This document shows, one piece after another, positions 7,841-10,735 of a DNA stretch of 10,735 nt (its first letter is position 1; each line of letters opens with the position of its first letter). The position numbers and the translations under genes are program-made. Source of the stretch: Euperipatoides rowelli (lineage: Eukaryota > Onychophora > Udeonychophora > Euonychophora > Peripatopsidae); the NCBI GenBank assembly GCA_003024985.2, contig PXIH01S0025035.1; one strand, 5' to 3'. The notes under the pieces were generated by a model. The model was not told the origin of the DNA and did no database searches. It saw nothing but the letters and a program-made list of their open reading frames with translations.

Positions 7841-9247
7841 CATCCATAAACTGTCAGGAGAGAAGGGGTTTAGGGAAGGTTAAAGAGGGTTAGAATAAAC
7901 ATGATATATGACCATGGAGTGGCGGGGGTTGAAATATGAAGTCACATTTTTTTTTCAAAAAAGCAAATCTTCATATGTGTTTACAGTAAATGAAATATAT
8001 GCAGACCCTCGTAAGTACAGGTATAGTTACAGTAGCATCACATCCTTGTTCAGGTACAGTACATAGTTCGGAAGATCGGACATTTCAAATCATTATTCAA
8101 ATTAAAAACTGCATTAAGAATATTCATTTTATTAGAAAAATATATTAAAATTTTTTAAAAATGTTTAATACTTGTTTAATATATTTTTTGTGTTTTTAAT
8201 AAATTCTCTAATCCATTATGTTAATTCATTTTGTTTTGTGGATGGGGAATAGGGGTAAAAAATTTGTTATGTTCTTTCATATAGGGGGCACCTTATTAAA
8301 TTGTATACAAGTTGTGATGAAAAAAAAGGAGAGGGAATGGGTACGAAATAAGAAAAAAATGTGTTATAGATGATCCCTGATGTCATAAAAATTTGCTAAG
8401 AGAATCTCAATATATAAAATCCTTATTGTACTTAGCAGGAGTATATAGACCTTGGCAGGAAGGAAATAAACTAGCGTCATCTAGTGATTATAATTGTAAC
8501 TAGATTATAATTTAACTTTTTAAATAATATTTTTTTTCATAAAATTTTTAAAAATAAATTAAGCTAATATTAGTACAGGTATTAGTTTTTAACTTTTAGA
8601 ATTTTGTCCTTTTTAACCCAATGGGAAAGGGGGGGGGGATATTAATTGCCATCATTTAACATCCTAGGGCACAAATGTTCTGTGCCGGATTATCCAATAT
8701 TTATTATTTTTTCAAAAATAAAGTCCCTTGAGGAAATAACTGAAAATAAAATCAATATTTATTATAATCAGCAGATTTAATATCATTGTTTTTTTTAATT
8801 CAACGATGAAATCCTAATGGATAGTTTAATGAGTGAATTATTTGTTGGTTGGTCTCACTCTATAAGTTTCACTTTTAAAAGGCCAACATAAATATTTAAA
8901 ATGAGACCACAAAAACGTTTCCTAAATGATGTTAATTTTTAATATGTATAACAAAATACATTTTTAAAGTTTAAATCTTGATAAATTAGTCAATAAATAA
9001 CAAATGACTTCATTAAAACATATTAGGATATCAGTTGTTGTCATATGCAATAACGGCCATATTGGATATTATACCATGGCGTAGAAGAACAAAGGAAATA
9101 ACACTTGAGCTAATTATTATTTTTTTCATAAAATTTAATGGTCAAAAAAAAAAACTAAATTTATAGGGAATACTTCTTTATAATGTTAATTATATTTTAA
9201 TACGGTACACACTGTGTCAAAAAAACAATAAAGGTATAGAATGAGTA
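7841..9247. other. AT-rich non-coding stretch
   Basis: I see no supportable coding exon on either strand. Small structures present: TACAGTA motifs at 7982, 8028 and 8055; a CTCF-like reverse motif at 8474-8487; a run of 10 G at 8629-8638; a 6-bp hairpin GGCACA/TGTGCC at 8668-8686; and an inverted repeat at 8850-8909. On the minus strand this would be intron or 5' flank of the bHLH gene. Confidence 0.55.
8850..8909. repeat. Short inverted repeat TGGTCTCAYT
   Basis: TGGTCTCACT at 8850-8859 faces ATGAGACCA at 8901-8909, giving nine paired bases with about 41 nt between. The arms and flanks are too short to name a transposon family. It could be a solo remnant of a small inverted-repeat element or chance. 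Confidence 0.4.
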
Positions 9248-9430
9248 TCTAATATAATAAAAGGCAAGTTTGGTCAATCTTTCAAACTTTCGGCGAGCCG
9301 ATGACACCCAAAGATGTTTTCGCTCTGTCATTTTTGACGGGCTTTTAAACAAATGGGGGCAGGGGAGTGGGAAAAACAGGTGGAGTGGGAAAAATTAATT
9401 CCCGTCATTTTTGATGGGCATTTAAGCTAG
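9248..9430 (+). mobile_element. Non-autonomous Helitron-like element (183 bp)
   Basis: The element starts TCTAATATAATAAAAGGCAA, a typical Helitron 5' end (TC plus AT-rich), and ends CTAG (9427-9430, the CTRR signature). It is flanked by A on the left (9247) and T on the right (9431), as expected for insertion into an AT dinucleotide without target-site duplication. Eight bases before CTAG is a hairpin: seven pairs, CCCGTCA (9401-9407) with TGATGGG (9412-9418), one of them G-T, with a 4-nt loop. It encodes no protein, so it would depend on a RepHel enzyme elsewhere. Inside are an earlier copy of the terminal hairpin region (about 9325-9349) and a doubled GAGTGGGAAAAA (9365, 9383). Confidence 0.75.
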
Positions 9431-9604
9431 TATATCAATAATATACTAAAAAGCCTAAGTAAACAAAATATCATATAATGCGATGATAATTATTCTGTTT
9501 TCAGAAGAAAAAAATAAGAATTTGGATTCAGCTACACCAATGTAATAGTCGTCAAAAAAAATAGAAGTTTTATTTTTTTAAAAAAAAAGGATTGTGCTAT
9601 ATTA

Positions 9605-9634
9605 TTATAATATAAATATTTATAATATAAATTA
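9605..9634. repeat. 15-bp AT-rich tandem duplication before SINE 1
   Basis: TTATAATATAAAT is repeated at 9605 and 9620 with a 15-bp period, directly before the SINE head. A related TTATAATAT occurs after the A-run near 10003, so part of this could be target-site sequence, but the AT richness makes that weak. Confidence 0.45.
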
Positions 9635-9636
9635 GC

Positions 9637-10002
9637 CAAGGGGCGGTGGCTCAGTGGGATGAGCTGGGCTGCCTTAAGCTCCTTGGTGTCAGCCCGAGCC
9701 AGGTTCAAGGCTCGAAGGCTCATGCTGTCCGACTTGAAATCCCAAATGTCTTTCTTTCTGAAATACTGGGAGAGTAGGGTACTATTCATCCAGTCAGAAT
9801 GATTATAGGACTTTGCGTTCTAATAATACAAAAATAGGAATCATAGGAAAGATAATAATGGCCGACATTTGGACCAGATAAAGAACTCTGCATCATTGTT
9901 GTGTCCTGTTTAACAACCTGTAAAATGTATATATAATGTAAATAAATAAAATATAACAGGTTTGCCTTAGCCGTTAGGTGGGCAATTTAAAAAAAAAAAA
10001 AA
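9637..10002 (+). mobile_element. tRNA-derived SINE 1
   Basis: The head resembles a tRNA gene. The A box TGGCTCAGTGGG (9647-9658) fits TRGCNNAGYNGG, and a B-box-like GGTTCAAGGCT (9702-9712) matches 8 of 11 positions. The 55-bp distance between them is longer than in an ordinary class I tRNA and would suit a class II (Leu/Ser-type) ancestor or an insertion. A tRNA-unrelated body follows. The 3' end is uncertain: an AAATAAATAAAA stretch lies near 9940-9951 and a run of 14 A at 9989-10002. RNA polymerase III would transcribe it and a LINE would mobilise it. I do not recognise the family. A minus-strand open frame across the head (9532-9789) is not a gene. Confidence 0.7.
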
Positions 10003-10549
10003 TTATAATATTCGTCTGCTAAATTTTCAGAATTTTTTTTGTGGAATATTGTGACTATAAGCTCTTAAAAGTGAGATATTAACACAAGGAATTCGGATAC
10101 AGCGTTCCTTAAACTTTCTATCATCACAGGCCGGCGGACTGACGGATAATTTTACGTAGACCGGTAATTATATGAGACAATGAATTGTTTATTCATTTTT
10201 TAACTAGCGGAAATGCTCCTTGTGAATTGAAATACAATGGGGCTCTAAATATCACCCCCTCCCTGAGACCCCCTTCTCCCCATCCCAACCAATTTATAAA
10301 ATCATTTAAGAAGCAATTAAAAATATAAATCTCTTAATGAGAGAATGGATCTTTCAAAATATTCAAATGAAAAAAAAAATATGTGGTTTTTATTATCGCA
10401 ATCTTTATTACAGTATATCTTATCGTTTAATAATAATAAATGTTTATAACTTTGTGATGTGAAATCGTTAATTACATCCTTACTCTCATCATTTAATAAT
10501 AATAATAACTAGCAATGATAATACTGTAATAATAATGTGATATAAGACC
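10003..10549. other. Non-coding stretch with C-rich patch and AAT repeats
   Basis: No gene is supportable. A GC-richer patch with CCGG at both ends (CCGGCGGACTGACGG near 10131, GACCGG near 10159) is unexplained. A C-rich block at 10255-10286 could form a G-quadruplex on the minus strand. Imperfect AAT repeats lie near 10429-10440, 10495-10507 and 10528-10536. Confidence 0.5.
10255..10286 (-). other. Potential G-quadruplex on the minus strand
   Basis: Read on the minus strand the block has five runs of three or more G separated by loops of 1-5 nt (GGG, GGGG, GGGGG, GGG, GGGGG), which meets the usual G3+N1-7 rule. Function is unknown. Confidence 0.6.
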
Positions 10550-10735
10550 TGCGGGGTGGGGCTAGTCTAGTTAGTGAGACTGCCAAACCGGTGATCCCAT
10601 GGTAACCAGTTCAAATCCGAGGAAGGCTCCTCCCCCCCTGAAATTTGTTCAAAAGTAGACCAGTATGAATTTTTGTTTTTTTCCTATTAGAATATTCATG
10701 TACTGTATATTGATCTGAGAATTGTACAGCTGATT
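10550..10735 (+). mobile_element. tRNA-derived SINE 2, cut by the window end
   Basis: A second tRNA-like head begins near GCGGGGTGGGG. An A-box-like TAGTCTAGTTAGTGA (10563-10577) and a B-box AGTTCAAATCC (10608-10618, 9 of 11 matches) are 45 bp apart, the normal spacing of a class I tRNA. The head differs from SINE 1, so it is a separate family. After a C-rich patch (CTCCTCCCCCCCTG) a tRNA-unrelated body begins (GAAATTTGTTC). The 3' end and any target-site duplication lie beyond the window or were not recognised. Confidence 0.65.

Noticed and set aside
7846-7935. G-rich stretch as a coding exon or promoter CpG island
   Set aside because: No sustained open frame with coding character and almost no CpG. 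It is simply G-rich sequence next to the G run.
9532-9789. Minus-strand open frame over the SINE head
   Set aside because: It is antisense to the tRNA-like promoter boxes and ends in poly-A-derived Phe/Lys codons. The SINE explains the sequence.
1-10735. CRISPR array, bacterial operon or phage-defence system
   Set aside because: The repeats are contiguous or degenerate minisatellites without unique spacers, and the window is a eukaryotic spliced locus.

Overview
The window looks like non-coding-rich nuclear DNA from an AT-rich animal genome. The reasons are a spliced gene with canonical GT-AG introns, a Ty1/copia relic, two tRNA-derived SINE heads, a short Helitron-like element, and many micro- and minisatellites. 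There is no bacterial-style operon, Shine-Dalgarno site or dense coding. The mixture of elements and the type of bHLH protein would suit a marine invertebrate such as an echinoderm or relative, but this is a guess.

The only host gene I can support lies on the minus strand. Three coding exons (7004-6626, 5037-4772, 3292-3151, in transcription order) join in compatible phases (entry phase 2, then 0, then 2, then exit phase 0) and give about 262 codons of one open frame. The first two exons encode a disordered segment rich in Pro, Met, Tyr, His and Gln. The end of the second and the whole third encode a basic helix-loop-helix (bHLH) DNA-binding domain with the H-E-R residues of E-box binders. 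The start and end of the gene are not identified. It may continue past the right edge, and its 3' end lies left of 3150 or outside the window.

Left part (1-2851): short tandem and palindromic repeats, then a plus-strand copia-type pol relic (902-2268). It keeps protease and integrase motifs but is broken by stops and frameshifts. It has no gag and no reverse transcriptase/RNase H, and runs almost directly into a purine-rich tract and an LTR-like stretch ending near 2851. Middle (3151-7004): the bHLH exons and their two introns of 1479 and 1588 bp, one carrying a 27-bp minisatellite. Right part (7005-10735): either the gene's next intron or its 5' flank. It has a nested inverted repeat with two TCF/LEF-like cores, a second 27-bp minisatellite, a possible decayed duplicate of an exon edge, a run of 23 G, a 183-bp Helitron-like element with near-textbook ends, and two tRNA-derived SINEs.

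The mobile elements and the host gene show no functional link. No convincing new multi-gene system is visible. The observations most worth checking are the RT-less copia structure, the nested inverted repeat next to the bHLH exon, the exon-edge duplicate exactly 600 bp upstream, the pair of 27-bp minisatellites, and the roughly eight-fold excess of the heptamer TACAGTA/TACTGTA.
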